From DATKPC01 sp035524275 (lineage in GTDB: Bacteria > Pseudomonadota > Gammaproteobacteria > Burkholderiales > Burkholderiaceae_F), in NCBI GenBank assembly GCA_035524275.1, contig DATKPC010000133.1, positions 1-64,000 on the forward strand: 64,000 nt of DNA, written 5' to 3'. This document shows positions 7,281-14,343 of the stretch, in pieces (the first letter of the stretch is position 1; each line of letters starts with the position of its first letter). The position numbers and the translations under genes were made by a program. The notes beneath the pieces were generated by a model that worked only from the letters and a program-made list of their open reading frames with translations, had not been told where the DNA came from and searched no databases.

Positions 7281-9032
7281 TCAGCGCGTCAGCCGCTCGA
7301 TGATCTCCAGTAGCTGTTTCGGCTGCAGGGGCTTGTGCAGGATGATGAGCCCCTGCTCGTGCGCGAGCCGGATCACGTCGGGCGACGTGTCGCCGGTCAC
7401 GAGCGCCGCGGGGGTCGCTTCGCCCGTCGCGCGGCGCAGTGCGCGCACCGCCTCGACGCCGTTTTCCTCGCCGCGGAGTCGCCAGTCCGACAGGATGAGG
7501 TCGACCGGTCGCTCGTGCGCGCCGACGAGCGCGACCGCCTCGGCAATCGTCCCGGCGGCAAGGACCTCGATCCGCAGGGGGCGCAAGAGTTCGGTGGCCG
7601 CCTCGCGGATCGCGCGCTCGTCGTCGACGAGGACGAGCGTCGCCTGCGTATCGATGCGCGGCGGGCGCGTCGCCTCGCCGAGCGCGGCCTCGGTGGCGCC
7701 GGCGACCTCGAGGCCGGCGCGCGTCGCCGGGACGACGACCCGGAACATGCTGCCGCGCCCCGGCGTCGAGCGCACCTGCAGCGAATGACCCAGCAAGCGG
7801 CACAGCCGGCGGACGATCGCCAGGCCCATGCCGAGGCCGCGCGCGCGATCGCGTTCCGGATTGTCGACCTGGTAGAACTCCTCGAAGATCAGTTCCTGCT
7901 GGTCGGGCGGAACGCCGAAGCCGGTGTCCCAGACCTCCAGCGCCACGGCCTCGCCGCGCCGCCGCGCCACGACGACGACGCCACCGGCGCGGGTGTAGCG
8001 CAGCGCGTTCTGTACCAGGTTCGCGACGACACGCTCGAGAAGCTGCGGGTCGCTCACGACATGGCGGCGCGCCGGGCGGAAGCGCAGTTGCAGGCCGCGC
8101 TTCTCGGCTTCGCCATTGAACTGGAGGTAGAGGCGCTGGAACAGGTCGCGGACGGCAAACGGCTCCGGGGCGGCCTGGATGATGCCGGCGTCGAGGCGCG
8201 AGATGTCGAGCATCGCGCCGAACGACGACTCGAGCGCCTCGATCGACTGCATCATGTTGCGGACCAGCGGTCGCTCCGGCACGTCCTTCATCCTCTGGTC
8301 GAGCGCGGCGCAGAACAGCCCGAGCGCGTGCAGCGGCTGCCGCAGGTCGTGCGCGGCGGCGGCAAGGAAGCGGGTCTTGTCGTGGATCGCGCGCTCCGTG
8401 ATGTCGACCTGCAGCCGCATCTGCTCGACGAGCGATTCATTGAGGATCCGCGCCGATTCGGTCGATGCCAGCAACTCGTTGCGTTCGAGCGCCAGCCGCA
8501 GGACCAGCAGCGAAAGAACGGCGCCGCACGCCGCGAGCAGCGGCGCGGCGGCGTCGGGCATCCGCGCCAGGCCCCAGACCAGCGGCAGCACCGAGGGCAC
8601 GAGCGAGACGTAGATCGCCGGCCGCGAGCCGGCCAGCAGCGGTGTCGCGATCGACGCCACCGAAAGCCACAGCGCGCCGACCAGCCCGGCGCCGATGGCA
8701 TCGCGCGGCAGCAGCGCGATCGCGGCGCTGCCCCAGGTCATGGCGCCGGCACCCAGGACCGCGAGCCAGGCCGCGCGCAGGCCCCGCAGCGCCTTGGACC
8801 CGGCAGGTCGCCGCAGCGCGGTTCGCGCGACGGCGGAACGCGCCAGCGCGAGACCCGCAACGGCCAGCGCCCAGCCGATCGCGACGCGCGCATCGACGCC
8901 GCGCGCGTCCAGTGCGATCGCCGCGAGGGGCGCGACCGCGACGGTGACGAGCGCCGCGCGCGGGTCCGCGCGCCACGCGATCCGGTCGAGCTCGCCGCGG
9001 ACGCGCGGGTCGCGCGCGTCGGGGGCGCGCAT
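7281..9032 (-). CDS. Hybrid membrane sensor histidine kinase with C-terminal receiver
   Basis: The 583-residue protein has about six hydrophobic segments in residues 25-185, then a short coiled linker. The DHp helix carries the phospho-acceptor His near 228 (AAAHDLRQPLHALGLF). An HATPase domain follows (NLVQNALRYT; DTGFGVPPDQQELIFEEFYQ; GLGMGLAIVRRL). A receiver domain occupies about 465-583 (LVLVDDERAI; LILSDWRL). The N-terminus has no known sensory domain apart from the membrane helices. I start at ATG 9030-9032, 23 nt after the response-regulator stop. An earlier TTG overlapping that stop is possible. It probably phosphorylates the adjacent LuxR-type regulator. Confidence 0.9.
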   Translation of the reverse strand: MRAPDARDPRVRGELDRIAWRADPRAALVTVAVAPLAAIALDARGVDARVAIGWALAVAGLALARSAVARTALRRPAGSKALRGLRAAWLAVLGAGAMTWGSAAIALLPRDAIGAGLVGALWLSVASIATPLLAGSRPAIYVSLVPSVLPLVWGLARMPDAAAPLLAACGAVLSLLVLRLALERNELLASTESARILNESLVEQMRLQVDITERAIHDKTRFLAAAAHDLRQPLHALGLFCAALDQRMKDVPERPLVRNMMQSIEALESSFGAMLDISRLDAGIIQAAPEPFAVRDLFQRLYLQFNGEAEKRGLQLRFRPARRHVVSDPQLLERVVANLVQNALRYTRAGGVVVVARRRGEAVALEVWDTGFGVPPDQQELIFEEFYQVDNPERDRARGLGMGLAIVRRLCRLLGHSLQVRSTPGRGSMFRVVVPATRAGLEVAGATEAALGEATRPPRIDTQATLVLVDDERAIREAATELLRPLRIEVLAAGTIAEAVALVGAHERPVDLILSDWRLRGEENGVEAVRALRRATGEATPAALVTGDTSPDVIRLAHEQGLIILHKPLQPKQLLEIIERLTR

Positions 9033-9055
9033 CGCGGAGTCGGCCGCGGCGGCGT

Positions 9056-9727
9056 TCAATGAAACAGGCTGATCAGGTGGGCGCGCGACTGCACGTCGAG
9101 GGCCATCAGGATCGCGGACACGTAGTTCTTGACCGTACCCAGCGTCAGGCCCATCGTCGTTGCGATTTCCTGGTTGTTGCAGCCGTCGAGGACGAGTTCC
9201 AGGATCTGCAGGTGGCGCGCGCCGAGCGCGGCGACGCGGTCGTAATGCGACGTGCCGGCGAGCTTCGGGAAGCGCTCGGCGACCGTTGCCGACGTGATCC
9301 GCTCGGGAGGCCGCAGCAGCGAGCGAAGCGCGGTCCGGATCTGTTCCGGTGGCCAGCCTTTCAGCAGGTACCCGGAGGCGCCCATCGCCTGCGCCTGCCG
9401 GATGACGAACTCGTCCTGCGTTCCGGTCAGCACCGCAATGGCGAGCTGCGGGAACTCGTCGCGCAGCGTGCGCAGTCCCTGCAGGCCCTTGCTGTCGGCG
9501 AGGTTCAGGTCGAGGAGGGCGAGGTCGAACGGACCGCGCTCGCGACACGCGCGGCGCGCGTCGTCCAGCGATGCCGCGGAGACGACGCTGCAGCGGATGC
9601 CGTCGAGCGATTCGAGGAGGACGTTCGTCCCCAGGCGCACGAGATCATGGTCCTCGACGAGCAGGACCCGCCGATCGGCGACGGTGGACGCGGCTGCAGG
9701 GTTGCCAGCATTCACGGTCTCGCTCAT
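9056..9727 (-). CDS. LuxR/NarL-type two-component response regulator
   Basis: The 223-residue protein has an N-terminal receiver domain (VLLVEDHDLVRLG, predicted phospho-Asp 73 in LALLDLNLAD, and a conserved Lys in GYLLKGW). A C-terminal LuxR helix-turn-helix follows (HLQILELVLDGCNNQEIA; GTVKNYVSAILMALDV). The start ATG overlaps the stop of the upstream oxidoreductase (ATGA), so I reject the longer reading frame running into that gene. It is followed by the hybrid kinase. The gene order oxidoreductase-regulator-kinase implies the pair senses something linked to amine oxidation or is simply co-transcribed with it. No target operator was identified. Confidence 0.9.
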   Translation of the reverse strand: MSETVNAGNPAAASTVADRRVLLVEDHDLVRLGTNVLLESLDGIRCSVVSAASLDDARRACRERGPFDLALLDLNLADSKGLQGLRTLRDEFPQLAIAVLTGTQDEFVIRQAQAMGASGYLLKGWPPEQIRTALRSLLRPPERITSATVAERFPKLAGTSHYDRVAALGARHLQILELVLDGCNNQEIATTMGLTLGTVKNYVSAILMALDVQSRAHLISLFH

Positions 9728-11028
9728 CCGACGAGGTCTCGAAGCCGATACCATAGCATCGCGAGAACGAGCGCCGGCGTCCGCAGCAGCGGTCCGCCGG
9801 GGAAATCGCGATGGCGCAGCCGCGCGAACAGATCGAAGCGCCCGGCGTCGCCCGCCATGGCCTCGGCGACGATACGTCCTGCGAGTCCGCTCAGCGCGAC
9901 GCCGTGACCGGAAAAGCCCTGCAGGTAGTAGACGTTCGGCGCCAGGCGGCCGAAGTCCGGCGCGCGGTTCATCGTGATGTCGACGTAGCCGCCCCACGCG
10001 AATTCCATCGCGACATCGCCCAGCTGCGGGAAGACGGCGAGCATCCGGCGCCGCATCGCCTCGGCGAGGTCGCGCGGCGCGATCCGGCTGTAGCTGACGC
10101 GCCCGCCGAAAAGCATGCGGTCATCGGCGGAGAGCCGGAAGTAGTCGAGGACGAACTGCGTGTCGCAAACCGCGGCGCGACCCCGGATCAGCCGGGCGGC
10201 GCGGCCGGCGTCGAGCCGCTCGCTCGCCGCGATGAACGTGCCGACCGGCATGATGCGTCGCGCAAGCTGCGGTGCGAGGGCATCCAGGTAGACGTTTCCG
10301 GCGAGCAGCACGCGATCGCAGCGCACGTCGCCCGCGGCGGTCCGCACGCGGGCCTCGCCGCCGTGCGGCACGGCGTCGTCGATCGCCGTCGCCGGCGACT
10401 GTTCGTGGATGGCCACGCCGAGTGACGCCGCGGCGCGCGCCAGCCCGCGCACGAATTTCAGCGGGTGCAGGTGGCCCGCCATCGCGTCGAATGCGGCGCC
10501 GGCGTAGCGCGGGCTGTCGATCCATTCGCGCACGGCGCGGCCGTCGATCGGCGCGAGCTCCGCGTAGCCGTAGTCGCGCGCGATCGTCTCGCACCACGCG
10601 TGCAACGCGCGCGCCTTGGACCCGTTGACCGCGGCCAGCAGCGCGCCGCGCTGCCAGTCGCAGTCGATCGAGAACTCCGCGCAGCGCGCTTCGATCAGGC
10701 GAACGCCCTCGACGGTGAGGTCCCAGATCCGCCGGGCGTCGGTCGGGCCGAGTTGCGCCGCGACGACCGCCATGTCGCAGGCGAGTCCGGCCAGCGCCTG
10801 TCCGCCGTTGCGCCCCGACGCTCCCCAGCCGATCTCGCGCCCCTCGAGCAGCACGACGCCGAACCCGCGGCGGCGCAGCTCGATGGCCGCGGACAGTCCC
10901 GCGAGCCCGCCGCCGACGATGCAGACGTCGCAGCGGATCTCGCCGCGAAGCGGCGCGAAAGGTTCGGCCGCCGGCGCCGAATGCGCGTAGTACGAGCGGG
11001 CGGCGAGGAGGTCGTCGGTGGGGCGCAT
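9724..11028 (-). CDS. FAD-dependent amine oxidoreductase (PuuB/OrdL-like)
   Basis: The 434-residue protein opens with the DAO-family FAD-binding motif (CDVCIVGGGLAGLSAAIELRR) around residues 33-52 and keeps WGASGRNGGQ. The latter is typical of gamma-glutamylputrescine oxidase and related deaminating oxidases. The C-terminal WGGYVDITMNRAPDFGRL and GFSGHGVALSGLAG segments also match. Members oxidise secondary or primary amines in the cytoplasm using FAD and O2. The substrate cannot be read from sequence. A promoter-like pair lies 43-70 nt upstream. It is first in a unit with the response regulator and kinase. Confidence 0.85.
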   Translation of the reverse strand: MRPTDDLLAARSYYAHSAPAAEPFAPLRGEIRCDVCIVGGGLAGLSAAIELRRRGFGVVLLEGREIGWGASGRNGGQALAGLACDMAVVAAQLGPTDARRIWDLTVEGVRLIEARCAEFSIDCDWQRGALLAAVNGSKARALHAWCETIARDYGYAELAPIDGRAVREWIDSPRYAGAAFDAMAGHLHPLKFVRGLARAAASLGVAIHEQSPATAIDDAVPHGGEARVRTAAGDVRCDRVLLAGNVYLDALAPQLARRIMPVGTFIAASERLDAGRAARLIRGRAAVCDTQFVLDYFRLSADDRMLFGGRVSYSRIAPRDLAEAMRRRMLAVFPQLGDVAMEFAWGGYVDITMNRAPDFGRLAPNVYYLQGFSGHGVALSGLAGRIVAEAMAGDAGRFDLFARLRHRDFPGGPLLRTPALVLAMLWYRLRDLVG

Positions 11029-11070
11029 GTTCGCGTGCCCCGCGAGCCGGAACCGGCGCGGAGCGCCGCG

Positions 11071-11098
11071 AGTCTAGCGGCGCAGCGGCATCATGCAA
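11071..11098 (-). promoter_or_regulatory. Sigma70-like promoter for the oxidoreductase-regulator-kinase unit
   Basis: On the minus strand, TTGCAT and TAGACT are separated by 16 nt (each 4/6 to consensus). A start point about 35 nt before the ATG at 11028 would follow. It is the best promoter match in this spacer. Confidence 0.4.
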
Positions 11099-11150
11099 GG
11101 GCCACTTTATTGATTCGCGATGGGGCCGCTTGAGGTGCGGCGCGGGGCTT

Positions 11151-11167
11151 CGCGGGGACGCCCCGCG
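11151..11167. terminator. GC-rich hairpin after the His-tailed secreted protein gene
   Basis: CGCGGGG and CCCCGCG form a perfect 7-bp stem with an ACG loop. It lies 10 nt beyond the minus-strand stop at 11177. There is no T-tract, so its termination strength is uncertain. Confidence 0.4.
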
Positions 11168-11176
11168 GCCCCCGCC

Positions 11177-11959
11177 CTACTCGATCACGATCCAGCCGTC
11201 ATTGCCGCCATGGTGGTGGTGATGCCGGCGCTGCGGCAGCTCGACCGAGAAGAATCCCTCGCCGAGTTCCGCCTGGCTCGCGTTCGTGAACGACGCGGTG
11301 ACGTACAGCGTCCCGCGGTCGGTCGTCAACATCAGCGGCCCGCCGGCGGCCGGCGTCGTGCAGTTGACGCCGAGCGGGTTGTCGCAGAACAGCGCGTCGC
11401 CGGTGACCCACGTCGGCGTCGCCAGCGTCGTCGTCAACTGCGACAGCGCGGCGCTGTACGTGGTCGCCTGGTTGTACTGGATGTCGGCGAGCGCCTTGAT
11501 CGTGCCGCCGCGGAACGACAGCGGATAGGTCGGCAGCAGCGTGCCCTGGTAGTAGCGGCCGAAGCCGATGCCGCCGTTCTGCACGTCGTAGCTCACGAAG
11601 ACCTGGTTCGCCGCATCGAGGGTCGCCTCGATCTTCTCGTGGCCCACCTGGATCGTCACGGTCGTCGTCCCGACGTCGTTGATGTAGCCGCACGCCGCGT
11701 GCGCGCCGTGGGGCGGCGCGTCGCACGGCGTTCCCTTCGTCAGCGTGCCGTTGGGGAAGCTGAACGGCACCGCGTTGGCGGTGTCGCCGCGGAACGTGAA
11801 CGTGACGAGCGCGTTCTGGAACGGCGTATTGCCGATCTGGCCGCTCGTCATCGCGGATCCGGTGTAGACGACGGGTTCCGCGTTCGCCTGCGTCGCGCCG
11901 ATCAGCGCGGGCGCGAGGACCGCGGAAGCTGCAAGAAAGCGCCGGACGGATGTCTTCAT
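11177..11959 (-). CDS. Secreted protein of unknown function with His-rich tail
   Basis: I start at ATG 11957-11959, preceded by GGAGAAG. The upstream extension has no such site and would bury the signal peptide. The 260-residue product has a clear Sec signal (MKTSVRRFLAASAVLAP, cut after TQANA), then a Thr/Gly/Asn-rich probably all-beta body. There are Cys pairs near residues 80-95 (CDAPPHGAHAACG) and 200-210 (CDNPLGVNC). The C-terminus ends in RRHHHHHGGNDGWIVIE, a native polyhistidine stretch that could bind metal. I do not recognise the family. It lies divergent from the first secreted paralogue, so it may belong to the same exported set. Confidence 0.75.
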   Translation of the reverse strand: MKTSVRRFLAASAVLAPALIGATQANAEPVVYTGSAMTSGQIGNTPFQNALVTFTFRGDTANAVPFSFPNGTLTKGTPCDAPPHGAHAACGYINDVGTTTVTIQVGHEKIEATLDAANQVFVSYDVQNGGIGFGRYYQGTLLPTYPLSFRGGTIKALADIQYNQATTYSAALSQLTTTLATPTWVTGDALFCDNPLGVNCTTPAAGGPLMLTTDRGTLYVTASFTNASQAELGEGFFSVELPQRRHHHHHGGNDGWIVIE

Positions 11960-12312
11960 CTGCTCTTCTCCGAAATTCGTCTTCGCAGGCCGGCGGGCCG
12001 GGGCGGGTGCGGCCGGCGCCCGACGCGTCGACGGGGTAACCACGACGAGACCGAGGTGCTGCGCAAAGATAGGTGCCGCGACCCGCCTCGTCTTTCCGGT
12101 GAACGGACGACCCTGCCTCGTGCGCGCTAGGCCCGGCCGCTAGTCCGCCCATGCATCGGGATGAGCCGCGAGACCCATGCGCGTCAGGGGCTTCGGCAAT
12201 CGTCATGAGAGAAAGACTGAGATCGCGCTCTGATAATTCTCACCCGGCGACGACAAGCAGCCCTCGTCGTCGTCCCCGTCCGATGCGACGCTCGTGACCC
12301 GAGGAGATGCCA
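11960..12312. other. 353-bp divergent intergenic region
   Basis: It separates the His-tailed protein gene (minus) from secreted paralogue A (plus). The left half is GC-rich without a convincing promoter. The right half contains the bipartite element at 12193-12241, which recurs before paralogue B. No credible ORF is present. Confidence 0.7.
12193..12241 (+). promoter_or_regulatory. Bipartite upstream element A, shared with paralogue B
   Basis: TCGGCAATCGTCATGA (12193-12208) and TGATAATTCTC (12231-12241) are separated by 22 nt. The first block ends 105 nt before the start codon. The same pair, with one mismatch in the 16-mer and three in the 11-mer, occurs with identical internal spacing at 20491-20539, 106 nt before paralogue B. 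The second block contains GATAAT, a good -10-like hexamer. The first is either an operator or an unusual -35 region. Confidence 0.6.
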
Positions 12313-13674
12313 ATGAAGCGCACGATTCCAATGGCCGCAGCCCTGCTGCTGTCGATGGCCGCGATGGGTTCGCACGCGACCGCGGCAGCGGCGACCGCTG
12401 CCGCGGCGCCGGTGGCCGACATGAACTGCACGCTGATCCTGCCGCCGAACCCGCTGTCGGCGCAGGGCCTGGCCACACCGTTCCAGTTGACGAACACCGA
12501 TGCCGGCGAGGAATGCCACGAACTGAATCCGGACCAGTCGGCGTTCGTCCAGGCGGCGATCATCGACCCGCAATCCGGGCAGATCTCGGTGTATGCGCCG
12601 CTCGTGGTCGACAAGGGCACGAAGCCGGCGGTCGCACCGATCGTGCCGACGCTGCCGCCCGGCTCGATCGTCGCGCTGTGGTTCGGATTCAATGGCAACA
12701 ACCTCAAGCTCCAGGGCTCCGGATTCCAGGGCGGCAATGGCGGACCGACGAACGCGCCGTATCCGCAATACGGGCCGGGGCGCAATGGCCAGGCCGCGCA
12801 GTCGCACCCGCACCTGCCCAACAACGACACGTCGTTCAACGCGGCCAGCGACTTCGAGCTGCGGGCGTCGAACTGCGTCAACGGATTTGGAGGCACGCTG
12901 TTCAGCCAGGTCTCCTACTGCAACGCCGTCGCGTTCTTCCAGGCCGCCAACCAGGCGATCCGGGCCGGCAAGCTCACGGTGCCGCCGCTCGGCACCGGCG
13001 CCGACGGCCAACCGTGCCCCTCGGTGCGAAGCTTCACGGTCGTCGACCAGGACCAGAGCGACAACGTGCCGGTGAACTACCTGTCGTTCAACGGCCAGGT
13101 CGCGCAATACAACGCGGCCAACCTCGCCGCGCTGCCCGGCGCCGTGAAGTTCGGCAATCCGGGCGACAACCGCCTCGTCGACCTGCTGCTCGACCCGGCG
13201 CTCGGCTGCACGCCGATGACGGCCCCGGATCTGAGCAACCCGGGCGTCAACGCGCCGGCGCAGCCGCTCAATGAACTGCAGGCGCGGATGTACCAGGCCG
13301 AGCCGCGGGCGCTGATGCCGTTGAACGACCCGATGACCGAGGTCAACGGTACGTTCAGCCTGCCGAAGACGGAAGCCTATGCGCGCGGCGTCGACCAGTT
13401 CAACGACCTCTCGACGCAGACCGCCAATGCGACGGCCTACTGCACGAACCTGCGCGCGCTGCATCCGGCGAAACTGCAGCTCGACAAACCCTACTTCGTC
13501 AAGGCCAATTCGCCGTTCCCGACGATGGCCGACAGTCTCTTCACGTTCATGGCGATGCGCTATGTCGCCGCGTACGAGCTCCTGAACTGCCAGCAGCTGA
13601 TCAACCAGCCGGTGAACGTCACGCTGACGACCAATGCGGCCGGCGTCGTCGTTGGCGCAGCCTTCACCAACTGA
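12313..13674 (+). CDS. Secreted protein of unknown function, paralogue A
   Basis: I choose ATG 12313 (453 residues), because GAGGAG at 12301-12306 is correctly spaced from it but abuts the earlier in-frame ATG 12307. A Sec signal peptide covers about the first 27 residues. The mature protein begins near VADMNCTLILPP and contains conserved Cys (CHEL, CVNGFGG, YCNAV, PCPSV, LGCTPM, YCTNL, LNCQQ), likely forming disulfides in the periplasm or outside. No enzymatic motif was recognised. Paralogue B at 20612 is closely similar over its whole length and almost identical from VDQDQSDNVPV to YQAEPRAL. The central QYGPGRNGQ/SHPHLPNND segment varies. Two small exported proteins follow it directly. Confidence 0.85.
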   Translation: MKRTIPMAAALLLSMAAMGSHATAAAATAAAAPVADMNCTLILPPNPLSAQGLATPFQLTNTDAGEECHELNPDQSAFVQAAIIDPQSGQISVYAPLVVDKGTKPAVAPIVPTLPPGSIVALWFGFNGNNLKLQGSGFQGGNGGPTNAPYPQYGPGRNGQAAQSHPHLPNNDTSFNAASDFELRASNCVNGFGGTLFSQVSYCNAVAFFQAANQAIRAGKLTVPPLGTGADGQPCPSVRSFTVVDQDQSDNVPVNYLSFNGQVAQYNAANLAALPGAVKFGNPGDNRLVDLLLDPALGCTPMTAPDLSNPGVNAPAQPLNELQARMYQAEPRALMPLNDPMTEVNGTFSLPKTEAYARGVDQFNDLSTQTANATAYCTNLRALHPAKLQLDKPYFVKANSPFPTMADSLFTFMAMRYVAAYELLNCQQLINQPVNVTLTTNAAGVVVGAAFTN

Positions 13675-13702
13675 GCGGATCGCCGAAGCGAAGGGGCCGA
13701 CG

Positions 13703-13960
13703 ATGCGAGCGCCGGAAACCACAGCCCCGCCATGCGCGCTTCGGGCGCTCGCCGCGCTCCTGTTCACCGCGGCCGTCGGCTGGACCGCCCTCGCGCTGTC
13801 GCTCGGCCATGGCTGGAGCGCCGGCGCGGCGGCGGGGCGATCCACGGCCCAGGCGGCCGATTCCGCCGGCGATCCCGTCCGCCGCGGCGCCGCGACGTCC
13901 CGCGCGCTGCTACGGCGGCAACTCGTCGCCCACCATGCACCCCTGGACAAGGACTCATGA
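13703..13960 (+). CDS. Small single-span membrane or exported protein, unknown
   Basis: This 85-residue reading frame starts at ATG 13703, 28 nt after paralogue A, with AAGGGG upstream. It overlaps the next start by ATGA. Residues 12-35 form one hydrophobic helix (ALRALAALLFTAAVGWTALA), followed by a soluble Ala/Arg-rich tail. No family was recognised. Spacing, coupling and the presence of a plausible membrane anchor argue that it is real, but protein-level evidence is lacking. Confidence 0.55.
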   Translation: MRAPETTAPPCALRALAALLFTAAVGWTALALSLGHGWSAGAAAGRSTAQAADSAGDPVRRGAATSRALLRRQLVAHHAPLDKDS

Positions 13961-14211
13961 TGAAAATGAAAGCCCTGATGTTCTGCGGACTCGCGCTCGC
14001 CGGCTCTGCCGCGCTCGCGCAGCAGCCGGACGAGCAGCAATGCCGTAACCAGGTCGACGCGACCTTGCGCGCGCTCGATGAACACACGAAGCAGACCGGC
14101 ACCGAGCAGAAGCTGCGCGATCTCACCGCGGCGAAGATCCGCGAGATCCAGAAGGCGAGCGGGAGTTGCGCCGCGTTGCACGAAATCAACGTGAGGCGCA
14201 TGCATTCCTGA
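13957..14211 (+). CDS. Small exported helical protein, unknown
   Basis: The 84-residue product begins at ATG 13957, overlapping the previous stop. Two more in-frame ATGs (13960, 13966) are alternatives. It has a clear Sec signal (MKALMFCGLALAGSAALAQ), and a mature region of about 60 residues that looks alpha-helical and charged, with two Cys (QQCRNQ and GSCAAL) that could pair. No family was recognised. It is last in the unit led by secreted paralogue A. Confidence 0.65.
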   Translation: MMKMKALMFCGLALAGSAALAQQPDEQQCRNQVDATLRALDEHTKQTGTEQKLRDLTAAKIREIQKASGSCAALHEINVRRMHS

Positions 14212-14300
14212 CGCGCCGCGGCTGAAGCGGCTTGCGGCCGGCCCGCCAGCCGAGCCCTGCGGCACCGCGCCCGGGACGTGGGGACGGCGCCCGGGAAGAA

Positions 14301-14326
14301 GCCCGCGCGTCTTGCGACACGCGGGC
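14301..14326. terminator. Bidirectional hairpin between convergent genes
   Basis: GCCCGCGCGTC and GACACGCGGGC form an 11-bp stem with one C/A mismatch around a TTGC loop. It lies between the small exported protein gene and the convergent phosphoesterase gene. GAAGAA precedes it and CTTC follows, so it may serve both strands weakly. Confidence 0.5.
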
Positions 14327-14343
14327 CTTCGCCGTGGCCGAGG

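Noticed and set aside
11180..11220. His run as a cloning tag
   Set aside because: The five His codons are followed by further coding sequence (GGNDGWIVIE) in a natural context with signal peptide and ribosome site.
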